Positions 36,007 through 47,587 of a stretch of 64,000 nt of DNA are shown piece after piece (position 1 is the first letter of the stretch; every line of letters starts with the position of its first letter). The stretch comes from Pezizomycotina sp. ARF18 (lineage: Eukaryota; Ascomycota). The position numbers and the translations under genes are program-made. The notes beneath the pieces are model-generated. The model was not told the DNA's origin. It did no database searches and saw only the letters and a program-made list of their open reading frames with translations. The DNA lies in the NCBI GenBank assembly GCA_002224055.1, contig AZLU01000064.1:1-64000 (forward strand). Direction: 5' to 3'.

Positions 36007-39000
36007 ATGGTCAAGTAAGCTATCTCTCTTTTTCCCCCTCCCCCGCACTTCGTGAAAGCTCGAGATATCAACGAACAATGAAAATGCAAAAAAAAGAGCC
36101 ACAACTTGAAGAAACGGCTTCAATCGTACTTGAGAAAGATGCTAACGGATACTCTACAGCTTCACAATCGACGAGATCCGTGCCCTGATGGTACGCTTTC
36201 CTCCTTCTCTGATATTCGAAAAGCTGTTTCTTTTGGTGGACAGAAACTTTGGGATGCCAGAATGGCCAGTTTTTTAGGGAAACTGATCACTGAATTTTTT
36301 TCAACTTCACCACTTTATAGGACCACCCAGGGAATGTGCGGAACATGTCCGTCATTGCCCACGGTTAGTAACTCCATTCCTTCTTCTTTTTAAATTTTTT
36401 TTTTTTTTCTTGTTGAAGATTGTGGAATTCCATGTCGAGCTGTGCTCAACATTCGCTTTTCGATCTTTCTCTTTTCTTAAAAAAAAATGGAGGGGCAAAA
36501 CACACTGCTTGATAACCTTCCTAACCCCTTCTCTCCAATAAAACCTCGATAGATAGCTAACTCCTTTATCCTTTCTTCTGCTTCAAAGTCGATCACGGTA
36601 AATCTACCTTGACCGATTCCCTGGTCGCCAAGGCTGGTATCATTTCGGTACAAAAAGCTGGCGACCAGCGTGTCATGGATACCCGCAAGGATGAGCAGGA
36701 ACGTGGTATCACGATCAAGTCGACGGCCATCTCGCTGCACGCCAACATGAGCGACGATGACGTTAAAGACGTCAAGCAGGAGCACGAGGGCAACGACTTC
36801 TTGATCAACCTGATCGACTCGCCAGGACACGTTGACTTCTCGTCAGAAGTCACCGCTGCCCTCCGTGTCACCGACGGTGCCCTCGTCGTCGTCGACACCA
36901 TCGAAGGTGTCTGCGTCCAGACCGAGACCGTCCTGCGTCAGGCCCTCGGTGAGAGGATTAAGCCCGTCCTTGTCATCAACAAGGTCGATCGTGCTCTTCT
37001 CGAACTGCAAATGGAGAAGGAAGACCTGTTCCAGGGCTTCTCGAGAGTTATCGAGTCTGTCAACGTCATCATCTCGACGTACTTGGACAAGGCCCTCGGT
37101 GACGTCCAGATCTACCCCAACAAGGGTACCGTCGCTTTCGGTTCCGGTCTCCACGGTTGGGCTTTCACCATCCGTCAGTTCGCCAACAGATATGCCAAGA
37201 AGTTCGGTGTCGACCGTGAGAAGATGATGGACCGTCTCTGGGTATGTTTTTATTCTTTTTGTAAAAAAAAAAAAAAAAAAAAAAAACTTAGAAGTATCAA
37301 TCAGAGAGAAGCAATATCTAACTTTTTTTTTTTTCCCCTTAATATACATAGGGCGACAACTACTTCAACCCACACACCAAGAAGTGGACAAAGAACGGTG
37401 AACATGAGGGCAAGAAGCTCGAACGTTCTTTCAACCAGTTCATCCTTGACCCTATCTACAGGATCTTCGATGTCATCAAGAGCAACAAGAAGGAGGAAGT
37501 CTTCACCCTCGCTGAGAAGCTTAACATCAAGCTCGACAACGAAGAGAAGGAGCTCGAGGGCAAGCCGCTCGCCAAGGCTGTCATGAAAAAGTTCTGCCCG
37601 CCGCCGAGGCTCTCCTGGAGATGATGGTTATCCATCTTCCTTCCCCCAAGACCGCTCAGAAGTACCGTGCCGAGTTCTCTACGAAGGTCCCACCGATGAC
37701 GAGTCCTGCGTCGCCATCCGCGACTGTGACGCCAAGGGCCCGCTCATGTTGTACGTGTCCAAGATGGTACCAACCTCTGATAAGGGACGTTTCTACGCTT
37801 TCGGTCGTGTCTTCGCCGGTACCGTCAAGTCCGGTCTGAAGGTCCGCATCCAGGGGCCGAACTACGTCCCGGGACAGAAGGGTGACATGTCCATCAAGGC
37901 CATCCAGCGTACAGTCCTCATGATGGCCGGTAAGGTCGAACAGATCGACGATGTCCCGGCCGGCAACATTTGCGGTCTCGTCGGTATCGATCAGTTCCTG
38001 CTCAAGTCTGGTACCCTCACCACCTCGGAGACCGCCCACAACCTCAAGGTCATGAAGTTCTCCGTCTCCCCGTCGTCCAGCGTTCCGTTGAGGTCAAGAA
38101 CGGTTCCGATCTTCCCAAGCTCGTCGAAGGTCTGAAGCGTCTGTCGAAGTCGGATCCTTGCGTCTTGACCCTTACCAACGAAGCCGGTGAGCACGTCGTC
38201 GCCGGTGCCGGTGAGCTGCATCTCGAAATCTGCTTGAACGATCTCGAGAACGATCACGCCGGCGTCCCCTCAAGATATCTGACCCGGTCGTCTCTTACCG
38301 CGAAACCGTCACCGAGGAGTCCTCGATGCAGGCTCTGTCCAAGTCACCCAACAAGCACAATCGTCTGTACATGACTGCCGCTCCTCTTGACGAGGAACTG
38401 TCCAAGGCTATCGAGGCCGGTCGCATTGACCCGCGCCAGGAAATGAAAGAGCGTAAGTTTTTTTTTTTTTTTTTGTTTCCCTTCAACGAGTACGATTTAT
38501 AATTCGGAATCTAACAATAACATCCTTTACAGGTGCCCGTATTTTGGCCGACGAGTTCGGATGGGATGTTACTGAGGCCAGGAAGATTTGGTGTTTCGGT
38601 CCCGACACCAACGGTCCCAACGTCGTCGTTGATGTCACCAAGGCTGTTCAGGTGCGTATTCGCATCCCACATTAACTTCTATGATTCATTACTCATATAA
38701 TTTTTCTTGCTGTTCGTGTAGTACCTCAACGAAATCAAGGAACACGTCGTTGCCGGTTTCCAGTGGGCCTCGAAGACTGGTCCTCTGTGCGAAGAGAACA
38801 TCCGTGGTGTCCGTTTCAACCTCCACGATGTAACCCTGCACGCCGATTCGATCCACAGAGGTGCCGGCCAGATCATGCCTACTGCCCGCCGTGTCATGTA
38901 CGCCGCCATGCTCCTCGCCAAGCCGACTCTCCACGAACCGGTCTACCTCGTCGAAATTCAGGTGCCCGACCAGGCAATGGGTGGCATCTTCGGTGTCCTC

Positions 39001-39303
39001 AACAACCGTCGTGGTCACGTCTTCTTCCAGGAGCAGCGCCCGGGTACCCCGATGTTCACCATCAAGGCCTACCTGCCCGTCATGGAGTCCTTCGGTTTCA
39101 ACGCTGCTCTGCGCCAGGCCACCTCCGGACAGGCCTTCCCGCAGTCCGTGTTTGACCATTGGGAGCCGATGAACCCACCCAACATGCCTCTGATCACTGG
39201 CGACAAGGCACCCAAGACCGACAAGGTCATCTTTGACATGAGGACTCGCAAGGGTCTCAAGCCTGAGGTTCCGCCTTACACTGACTACTATGATAAGCTA
39301 TAA
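36007..39303 (+). CDS. EFT2: Translation elongation factor 2
   Basis: GTPase that drives ribosomal translocation in the cytosol. Seven exons can be placed: 36007-36014, 36160-36190, 36321-36363, 36589-37241, 37352-38452, 38533-38651 and 38722-39303, with clean GT/AG ends and CTAAC branch sites. The G-domain shows [14 protein letters not shown] (P-loop split by intron 3), [13 protein letters not shown] (switch I), [17 protein letters not shown] and [11 protein letters not shown]. The diphthamide loop [15 protein letters not shown] carries the modified His, and the end is YTDYYDKL. Four one-base losses, at about 37594, 37677, 38070 and 38268, each remove one C from a C run and throw the frame. 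Homology runs straight across all four, so sequencing error is the likely cause. One intron contains A(25). Confidence 0.97.
37263..37287 (+). repeat. A(25) homopolymer in an EF2 intron
   Basis: Lies in intron 4 of EF2, about 20 nt after the GTATGT donor. Confidence 0.9.
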
Positions 39304-40165
39304 ATTTAGCATATTTCGGAACAAAAAAAAAATATCAAAAAATCAAAATTTGCTCCATTTCTTCTCGAGTTTTTTTTTTTTCCTTTCCTGTCTCCTTTCC
39401 TTTCCCTTGATGTTTTTCTAACAGACGTTCTTATTTCCTTTTCACGGTCTCCATGTTATTTTTAACGGTATTATGTATTTATGCATTTATCCCGGGTCAA
39501 AACGTTACACGCTCGGAAAAAGAGGGGTTTTAACCATTGGTGAAATTTTCAATTTTTGAAAGCTAGCTAGGGTAGTAGAAACTATTTTAAACACACTGAG
39601 AATAAAGAAGGGATTTCAGGGTTTTCCCCTTAATTTGTCGCTGCTATTTAGCTATTGAGGAAATGATATAATTGCCAAAGGTGAATGTCGTTCACGAACG
39701 GGCAGGTCTACACAAGAACGTTTAGCATTGCCCTGCTTTCTTTACATAAGCGGGACATCCATGTAAATGAAGCGTAAATATCATAATCCAGGCTTCGGAG
39801 AGCTGACATACAGTGCGTACGGTGCACATGCAAGAACATATTCGATTCAGGAGGATTTGGATATGAGGTTGTCAGATCTTGACGAAGGTAATTTTAAACT
39901 TGAGCTAGCTGAGCACATGATTTCGTCTCTAGAAGAAGGAGGGACTCGAGTAATATATAACCCGATTTCTAAGGGAAAGTCTACAGGCTTATGAGAGAAC
40001 GTATATATACATGCTCCTGCTGTCGAGTATATAAAACTGTGACCCAACCGAACCCCTTCATGGGAAATAAAGCCTAGAAAAATTAAATCATAAACAAAAT
40101 TCCCTCTGAGCAAAGCCCCCCTCCCCCTCCTGTCTTCTCGATTTCTTTTATGCTTTCCCTTACGT
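39304..40165. other. EF2 3' flank and convergent intergenic region
   Basis: Follows the EF2 stop and faces the end of a minus-strand small gene. A 75-codon plus-strand frame at 39767-39994 (acidic; contains LDLDEGN-like sequence) has no recognisable homology and is only a weak candidate. Confidence 0.4.
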
Positions 40166-40367
40166 TTACTTGTGTCCGACGACGGGACACTTCGCAGCGC
40201 TGGCGTCCTTGAGGTCGATCTTCTTGACTTTATCTTCGGCGACTTTAACCTGCGAGCTGTCGGTCTGCAGGATCGTGTACTGGCCGCCGAGTACTGCTTG
40301 ACGATGCCGACTTCCTCTTGCCGGCGTCGGAGGTGAAGCTGACGTGGGTGTTTTCGTCGAAAGGCAT
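40166..40367 (-). CDS. Small conserved-looking protein, about 67 residues, function unknown
   Basis: A short gene missed by a simple frame search because it is interrupted. It starts MPFDENTHVSFTSDAG at 40367 and continues, after one or two frame changes, through VGIVKQY and GGQYTILQTDSSQVKVAEDK. It ends LKDASAAKCPVVGHK at TAA 40166-40168. The alternating hydrophobic pattern (THVSFTSDAGK, VGIVKQY, YTILQ) suggests a small beta-barrel such as a Tudor/SH3-like fold, but this is inference only. It is transcribed divergently from L2HGDH, 414 bp away. Confidence 0.6.
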
Positions 40368-40781
40368 TTTTTTTTTTTAAGTTCGTAGGAGGGTTTGCCT
40401 TGAGATGCTTTTTTGGTTTGAAGCTGTTTTAGCGTATGGAGGGGTTTTTGGTGATTCTATGATGTGGAGGAGTTGAAGCTCTAGCTCAGGAAATAGTGGG
40501 GTTGAGCTCTTTGGTGGGGTAGCTCTTGAGCTTGCAGCTGACAGCTTTATCGCGGGACAACGCCGAGAGATTTTTTGTTTGTTTTTGTGTTGCACCAACG
40601 ACCCTTGCAGGTTTACCCGCGGCTATAGGGCTATCAAAGCTATTTTTCGAAGAACGGCATATAAACTCCTTCAACTTTCCCTTCTGTACCCAAGCTTTCG
40701 AAATGTTCAATTCTATATATCAACCAAGTTGAAAGATTTCTTGATTGAAACATTGATTCAACTAGGTTCAGAATCTTCGGA
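40368..40781. promoter_or_regulatory. Divergent promoter region, small gene / L2HGDH
   Basis: 414 bp between two divergent start codons. No specific motif is recognised; frames on both strands are short. Confidence 0.45.
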
Positions 40782-42209
40782 ATGAATCGCGTGATAGTGC
40801 CGAAAAGGCTGCTGTCGACGCGGTGCAGAACGACTTCGCCCACTGTGTAAGTTTCCCACTTCTACCTCGTATATCTAGCCATTTGATCATTGATACCTCT
40901 AACAATTCACTTTTCAAACAGGTAATCGGCGCGGCGTCGTAGGCCTCGCCGTAGCAGCCCGCCTATCAAGCGGGGCCCACCGTCCTCCTAGAGCGCAACC
41001 CAATGTGCGGCACCGAAACGTCCTCCCGCAACTCCGAAGTCATACACGCGGGCATATACTACCCTCCCAACTCCCTAAAAACGAAACTGTGCATTCGCGG
41101 TAAAGAGATGATGTACGACGTGTGCGAGAAGTACTCCATACCTCACAAACGTACTGGGAAGTGGATAGTAGCGCAGGACGACGCGCAGCGGCAGAGGTTG
41201 GAGGAGATACACCAGCACTGCGATAAAATCGGTGTGGCTGTGGATTGGGTTAGCGACGCGGAAGCGAAGAGGGAGGAGCCGGAGGTACGAGCTGAGGGGG
41301 GTATACTCAATTCGCCGACGACGGGTATCGTCAGCGCGCACGATTTCATGACGTACCTCCACGGCGATTTCGTCGATAACAGCGGCGACACTGCCATCCT
41401 ATCCAACGTGACCGCTCTGGAAAAGAATACCAACTCAGCTGGTTATAAAATTACCATAAGTAATCACGAATCTATAATGATGGATTCGCCGCATATTACG
41501 GCGGACGTGGTTGTTAACGCGGCGGGATTGTTCGCGTGCCAGATATCGAATATGCTGCTACCGAAGGAGAGGGAGGTGAAGCCGTGTTATGCAAAGGGGA
41601 CGTATTTTGGTTATAATGCGAGGCTTAATGTTAAGAGGCTTATTTATCCGGCGCCGGTGAAGAATTTGGGAGGGTTGGGGACGCATTTGACGCTTGATAT
41701 GGCGGGGAAGGCGAGGTTTGGCCCGGATATTGAATGGGTACGTTGTTCAAGCTTCTGCTCTGTTTCCGTCACTTTGGAAAAAAAAGCTAATACTTCATAA
41801 TATAGGTGGATGATCCAACGGATCTTCAACCAAAGGAAGATAGACTGAAGCCTGCGATTGAAGCGGTTTCTCAATATTTGCCTAACATCGACAAAGCGGC
41901 TTTCACTCCAGATTACTGCGGCATGAGGTAGCTATATTTCGTGCCTATTTAAAATAATTACTCAATATAGCTAATTGTTATCTTTACTCAGACCAAAGCT
42001 GGGCCATAAGATTTATCACGATTTTGTGATCCGGCAGGAGGATGGTTTCCCCGGATTTATTAATCTCCTTGGGATCGAAAGTCCAGGTGAGTCTATTTTA
42101 TCTATGATATTCTACAGCTCTAGACACTGATATTTACCATAACGTTTCGACAGGTTTGACTTCATCCCTCGCGATAGCTGAGATGGTCGATGAAATACTA
42201 TACAACTAA
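40782..42209 (+). CDS. L2HGDH: L-2-hydroxyglutarate dehydrogenase, mitochondrial
   Basis: FAD-dependent enzyme that oxidises L-2-hydroxyglutarate to 2-oxoglutarate, clearing a by-product of malate dehydrogenase. The N-terminus MNRVIVPKRLLSTR looks like a mitochondrial presequence. Five exons: 40782-40846, 40922-41737, 41806-41927, 41992-42086 and 42154-42209. Exon 2 opens with the FAD-binding VIGAG..GLAVAARL, followed by the family signature SSRNSEVIHAGIYYPPNSLK. Other landmarks are VVVNAAGLFACQISNMLLP, KPCYAKGTYFGY, YPAPVKNLGGLGTHLT and the C-terminal FPGFINLLGIESPGLTSSLA. Two frame changes (in the leader and in the GxGxxG loop) look like base losses. Its stop overlaps the stop of ARH1 on the other strand. 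Confidence 0.93.
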
Positions 42210-43831
42210 AGAACGCTCAGCATCTCCTTTACCGTACTGAGCTTCTCCCTCTCTTTCCCAATCTCCTTCCCCCTCTCTTCTTCGTGCTTCTCTATCTTCT
42301 TCCACTCGGGCCACGAAATTGAATGCAATGCCTTCCCTTTACCCGTCCCGGCCCGGACAGCTTCCCACCCTCCCTCGGAGCTCTTCTGCCTTAAAATTCC
42401 ACGCCCGTCTTCCAATCGCCTATAATCCTGTCCGCCGTGTCGAAAGCGTCAACCATCGTGGACGCAATGACACCTGTAGGACCGCTCTTCACCACCCGCT
42501 GGCGTAAACACCCGGCGCCGCTCGTCCGTTATCGTTCTGCACTACGCCTTTCCCTTGGTCGAATATTATACCGAGCTCCTCCATCCCGGGTACTTGCGAG
42601 CTCTTGTAACCGATGCTCCTGAACGCAAGAGAAGCGGGTATCTTGTGTAATTCGCCCGTCGACACGGCTTTGTTATTCTGGTCGAGCTTCGTCCGCTCGA
42701 ATTCGACGCCTTCGAGCCGTCCGTTCGATCCGTAGAATGAGCGCGGCGCTAAGTGGAATTCCAACCCCCACTCCTTCGGACCGAAGGATGTGGGGTTTCC
42801 TTTTGCGAGTAATTGCATTAGTCGCTTCTGCGCTCGGGGTAGTTGCTCGATGTGTTCCGGTAGGAGGACGTTAGGTCCCATCGCGAACCTGACCGTCGGT
42901 ATCGTCATGAGTTCCCTTAGTTCTTTGATCGTAAACGAGACCTAGTATAGATGTAGTAATTTAAGCGCCGCTTTAGATTGTCAAAAATTTAGCTGGTCTA
43001 ACCTTGAAATCAATCTTAAACAAAAATATATTCCTAGCAAGAAAGAAGTAGTGGTTTTGTACTCACTTGCATCGGCCCCCTCCTCCACAACCTTAATCCT
43101 CCTAACCTTACTCTCCACCAGCGCCTGCAGCGCATACTCCGTGATATCCGTCTTTCGCAGTTTATCTACGTCCGTGAGCAGTATCCTCGCGACGTCCAGC
43201 GCCACGTTTCCCTGCCCTATTATCACGGCCTCTTCTCCGCTCTTTAAATCCGGCTCCATGTCTCTAAACTCTGGCAAACCGTTGTACCACCCACGAACGC
43301 CCTCGCCGAATATACCCGTGAAGATCATCTTCTCCCGGTATACCCAGCTTCCGGTCCCTCGACGCGCCGTACGCTAGTAGTATGGCATCGTAGTGCGGCT
43401 TCAATGACGTTAACGGGAGTTTTTCGTCGATGGGGGTATTTCCGATGAACGTGAAGCGCGGAGAGGATGCGACGACGTCGAATTTTTCGATGCAGTTCTA
43501 CGCAATTCTTTCATTAGCATGAATTACAAAGTATTGTTGGTTATAGGGGAATTGGAGTTGCTTACTTTGACTTCCGGGTGATCCGGCGCGACGCCGAACC
43601 TGACGAGGCCGTACGGCGCCGGGAGGGCCTCGTACATGTCCACCCGGCTGTCTTCGAGCTTGCTGAGGACGCGGTAAGCGGTGTAGAAGCCCGCGGGCCC
43701 GGAGCCTATGACGGCCATGCGCAGCGGCGTGACGAGGAGGATACATTGTTGCCGCTGGCGGCGCTCGTCGTCAGAGTTCGGCGGCTGCGGAGGGAGTAGT
43801 GCCGCAGGCACCGTGCCATTGCTGGTCTCAT
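42206..43831 (-). CDS. ARH1: NADPH:adrenodoxin/ferredoxin reductase, mitochondrial
   Basis: Flavoenzyme that passes electrons from NADPH to mitochondrial ferredoxin for Fe-S cluster and heme A synthesis. The leader [20 protein letters not shown] is an Arg/Ser-rich amphipathic presequence. Then come the FAD motif [20 protein letters not shown], the signature [20 protein letters not shown] and the NADP-binding [18 protein letters not shown]. These are followed by [36 protein letters not shown] and a C-terminal [15 protein letters not shown]-like end. Length fits the family. Frame changes occur after the leader and in the last 150 codons. It is divergent from METTL16 and tail-to-tail with L2HGDH. 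Confidence 0.93.
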
Positions 43832-44187
43832 GGGAATTTTGAACAATTGGCGAGGGAGAAGTGCAAGTTTATTGTCGAGGGAATAGGCCCTATAGAACGA
43901 CTTTTTGGAAAGATCTTTGAGTCTTGTTGCTTCGAAGTTCTTTTTTTTTTGAATTTTTATACTTCAAGTCGTATACCAGTTGTGTGGGAAAAGTTAGCTC
44001 GTCGGCTGTAGACCGTTAAATTACTTAAGTAGGTATTATTTTTTAATCCCGCTGTTATATGACGCATGAATCCCACTGACCCCCCACATATACAGACACT
44101 AAATGGATGGCTCTTAGCCCGAACACAACCTCCTTATTGATCAAATACTAACGAATCTCCACTAAATTTCACATACATTAAGCAAAG
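43832..44187. promoter_or_regulatory. Bidirectional promoter, ARH1 / METTL16
   Basis: 356 bp between divergent start codons; too short to hold anything else. A T-run lies at 43942. No specific site is recognised. Confidence 0.5.
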
Positions 44188-46084
44188 ATGCATTCGAGGA
44201 ATATATACGCCAATGGTGTCGATTTCAAAGAATTGGCCGAAGCATGCCCCGAGCTAAAGAGGCAGTTGAGTTTCTCTAGATCTACAGATAGCTTCGGTAG
44301 ATTGAGCTTGGAGCTTTAGAAAGCTAACATTTTGGACGTTTTACAACAGTCTTTCAAAGAACTCGACGATTAATTTCCACGACTCCGACGCCGTAAGGTA
44401 AGCTATTGTTTGTCCAATGTTTACCTTACCTGTCGTTTGTACAAATCTAAAGCTAAAATATTCTACTACAGGGAGCTCACGAAGAGCTTGCTCAAGAGGG
44501 ACTTCTCGTACGACGTTGAGCTGCCAGCAGATAGCTTTGTCCACCGGCATGCATTGAAGCTTCCAATCGAACAGAAAGCGATTGTACATTACAGGACCCA
44601 AATTCTAACTCTCGCTGAATGATAAATAGGTCCCCAACAGGCTTAACTATATCCTCTGGCTGCAAGATCTCCTTCGTGAGACTCTTGAGCTTGAACATGG
44701 TCGCTCTGTGGTGGGACAAGATATGTAAGTTGCTACCCTGCATTCCTTGAACGAAATATGCTGGAGGATCTTGCTTGCTTACATTAGATTGTTATAGAGG
44801 ATGCGGTGCATCGGCTATATACCCTCTCCTAGGCTGCGCAAATTCGGATTGGAAGTTCGTTGCTACAGGTACGATTATACTCCACGAAAATCTTCTTCCC
44901 AGGCCATAAGCTCACAATTTAGAAACAGATATCGACAAAGACTCCATAAAGATTGCAAAGCGCAATGTGGAAAATAATGGACTTTCAGATCGGATAGATG
45001 TCGTCGAAGTCAGCGGCGAGAAGCTTATCGAGTTTGAAAAATATGATAGGTATTCTTCTATCATTCAGAACCTCTGCTAAAGAAGCAGTCTAATATATAT
45101 CTCTTATGTTTAGGTTGGACTTTACAATGTGCAATCCTCCATTTTATTCCTCGGAGCAGGAGCTTAATGATTCCGCAAAAGCGAAAGCTTTACCTCCGTC
45201 CAGCGTAAGCAACAATTTCATCACACAAATCCTAGGGCAATATCATACTGAAGATAATCAATAGGCATGCACCGGCTCACCCTCGAAATGGTCGTCGAAG
45301 GAGGCGAAACCGCCTTCGTAACCCGCATGATCCGTGAAAGCCTAGAGCTCGAACAAAAAGTATCCTGGTACACCACAATGCTCGGTAAGCTCTCCAGCGT
45401 AACAACCGTCGTCGAAGCGCTACGGAAAGAGAACATCGGCAACTACGTCGTAGCGGAGTTCGTTCAGGGGAGAGGGAAGACGAAGAGGTGGGCCGTAGGC
45501 TGGAGTTTCGGAGATAGGAGGGCTAAAGATGAAACCGGCCGGCAGCCGAAGACTCCTAAGCTCGGACAGTCGTTGCCGTTTCCGACGTCGTATAGGATAT
45601 CTGTTCCTGTTAGTACGCCGGAGGAAGACGTTGTGAAGCTTATTGATGAAGAATTGATCAAACTCCCGCTTGCGAGTTGGAGTGGTCTTTCCGTCGGTAA
45701 ATCTGCGCACGGCAGTTCAAACGGCAATGTTTGGTCTAGAGCGGCGAGACGCCAGCGTCAAAGAGGCGGGAGCACTGGAGATGCTGCACCACCGGAAAAT
45801 CCATTCGCATTTGAAGTGGAATATGTATTGGACAACGCTGAGGAAAGCCACACTCATGAAGAGAGTCACGCAGAAGGAAAGCGGAAGATCATATAGAGTG
45901 GGAAGAGCACGAGGAGGACCACGATGTCAAGGAGGAAGAAAAGAAGCAACCCAGTGCGCCTAAGCATGCATTTGTGGTCCTGCACTGGAAGAGGGACTTG
46001 ATCAGACGTTGTGGGAGAGTTCTGCGGTATGCTGAAGAGGAAGACGAGCGAGAAGTTCCGATGAAGGAGGGGAAAGCAAAATAG
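44188..46084 (+). CDS. METTL16: METTL16-type RNA N6-adenosine methyltransferase
   Basis: Rossmann-fold S-adenosylmethionine-dependent enzyme; relatives methylate U6 snRNA at the ACAGAGA box and so affect splicing. The start MHSRNIYANGVDFKELA matches the conserved N-terminal MHxRNxY signature. Later exons give ELTKSLLKRDFSYDVELP, the SAM-binding region IYPLLGCAQFGWKFVATDID, DSIKIAKRNVENNGLSDRID and the catalytic NPPF motif in FTMCNPPFYSSEQEL. Next come MVVEGGETAFVTRMIRESLE and KVSWYTTMLGKLSSV. The tail to TAG 46082-46084 is charged (Glu/Lys-rich). There are multiple short introns and several frame changes, including one in the GEIx-type glycine loop region, so the exact SAM motif is uncertain. 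Confidence 0.9.
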
Positions 46085-46390
46085 AAAGGAAGATAAGAAC
46101 AAGTGTGCATGTCCTGCTCCTTATGAAAAAGCAGCAACTTGACTTGGGCTCTATGGGAATCCAATTCGGATTTTCGTTAACCAAGGAAGCGAGTTCCAGC
46201 TATCCGTATACTACTGTTTTATCTAACATGGGAAAAAAGGCGTAAGAAGATCCAATTGAAGGTATAAAAAAAGGCCTTTAATATATAATACACCATTAGA
46301 AGGTAGTTAAAAGGTATTTATATCGAGCTATGTGTGCTTGTTTACGTGTGAGATACGGCTCCAGAGCTCTCATGTTCATCAGGAAGAAGA
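46085..46390. other. Convergent METTL16/ETF-alpha 3' region
   Basis: 306 bp between two converging stop codons, AT-rich with a poly-A-like run at 46266-46272. No gene is seen. Confidence 0.5.
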
Positions 46391-47587
46391 CTATTTCTTG
46401 AGCTTCTCCGTGAGTTCCGGCACAGCCTGGAAGAGGTCCGCAACAAGTCCAACGTCGGCGACCAGGAAAATCGGCGCATCTGGGTCTATTCGGAGAACGA
46501 TCATTAGTATATCTCAATACATCAACGCCTGATAAAGCTCAGAAGCTTACGTACCCTTATTATAGCAGCAATAACCTTCGAGTCCTTCATGCCAGCAAGA
46601 TGCTGGATGGCGCCCGAAATACCGCGCAGAGGTACAGATCCGGCGCGACGACTTTACCCGTCTGACCGACCTGCAGCGAGTTATCGCGAAGCCGGAATCG
46701 ACAGCAGCCCTGCTAGCGCCAATCGCAGCACCCAAAGCATCCGCCAGCGGTACCATAATCTTCTCAAAGTTCTCTTTATCCTTCAAACCCCTACCACCCG
46801 AAACGACCTTTGAGGCGGTATCCAGGTCCGGCCTATCGCTCATCGTCAGGTTCTCTTCGACGAACTCCGTAGATGATTCGTGCTTCGAGTCCTTTCCCTC
46901 GGAGATTTCGGCGGCGGAAGAAGATTCCGCGGATGTCGGTTGGAATGCGGTCCCGCGGATCGTGATTACTTTGACGTTATCGGTGGATTGTACGGTAGCG
47001 TGGGCGTTACCGGCGTAGATCGGCCTGACGAAGGTGTCGGCGGATTCGACCTTGATGATGTCGGAGATCTGCTGGACGTCCAGCAGGGCCGATAGGCGCG
47101 GCATGACGTTCTTGCCGAAGGCGCTGTGGGCGGATATTATGTGCGTGAAACCGTCGGCGTTTTCTTTTATTAAGGGAGCGTAGTTTTCCGCTAGACCCTA
47201 TTATCAAATAACGGAATGTCAATTGTTAGTTTATTTTCACATTCAAGAATTCAACGAAAGATTATTGAAACAATTGCTTATGATTGTACCCTATCGTAAG
47301 CTCCGTTCTGGACGTAAACGACCTTCGACACGCCGTCGACCTTGGCGGCCTGGTCGGCGACCTCCTTGGCCTTGCTGCCCGTCACGAAGGCGGTGACGGG
47401 GTTGCCCAGCTTCGACGCCGCGGCGACGACGCCGAGGGCGGACTGCTGCAGCTTACCGTCCCGCTGCTCGAGGATGGCGAGCGTGCTGTTGAGCCTGTGC
47501 GAGGAGAACGGAGGACGTACGATCGCCGTGCGGAAGCAGTGGCATGGGCAGGCCCGTTCGTAGCGAAGTTCGGAGTACGGAAGCCAT
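46391..47587 (-). CDS. ETFA: Electron transfer flavoprotein alpha subunit, mitochondrial
   Basis: Matrix FAD protein that collects electrons from acyl-CoA and other dehydrogenases and passes them to ETF:ubiquinone oxidoreductase (yeast homologue Aim45). The leader [14 protein letters not shown] is a plausible presequence. Then come [51 protein letters not shown] and, after an intron, [20 protein letters not shown]. The FAD-domain motifs [25 protein letters not shown] and [20 protein letters not shown] are present. The end is [13 protein letters not shown] at TAG 46391-46393. Length is typical. Frame changes are scattered and single. Confidence 0.94.

Noticed and set aside
37610-38374. EF2 as a pseudogene because of its frame changes
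   Set aside because: Conservation runs through every break, each break is one missing C, and neighbouring genes show the same pattern.
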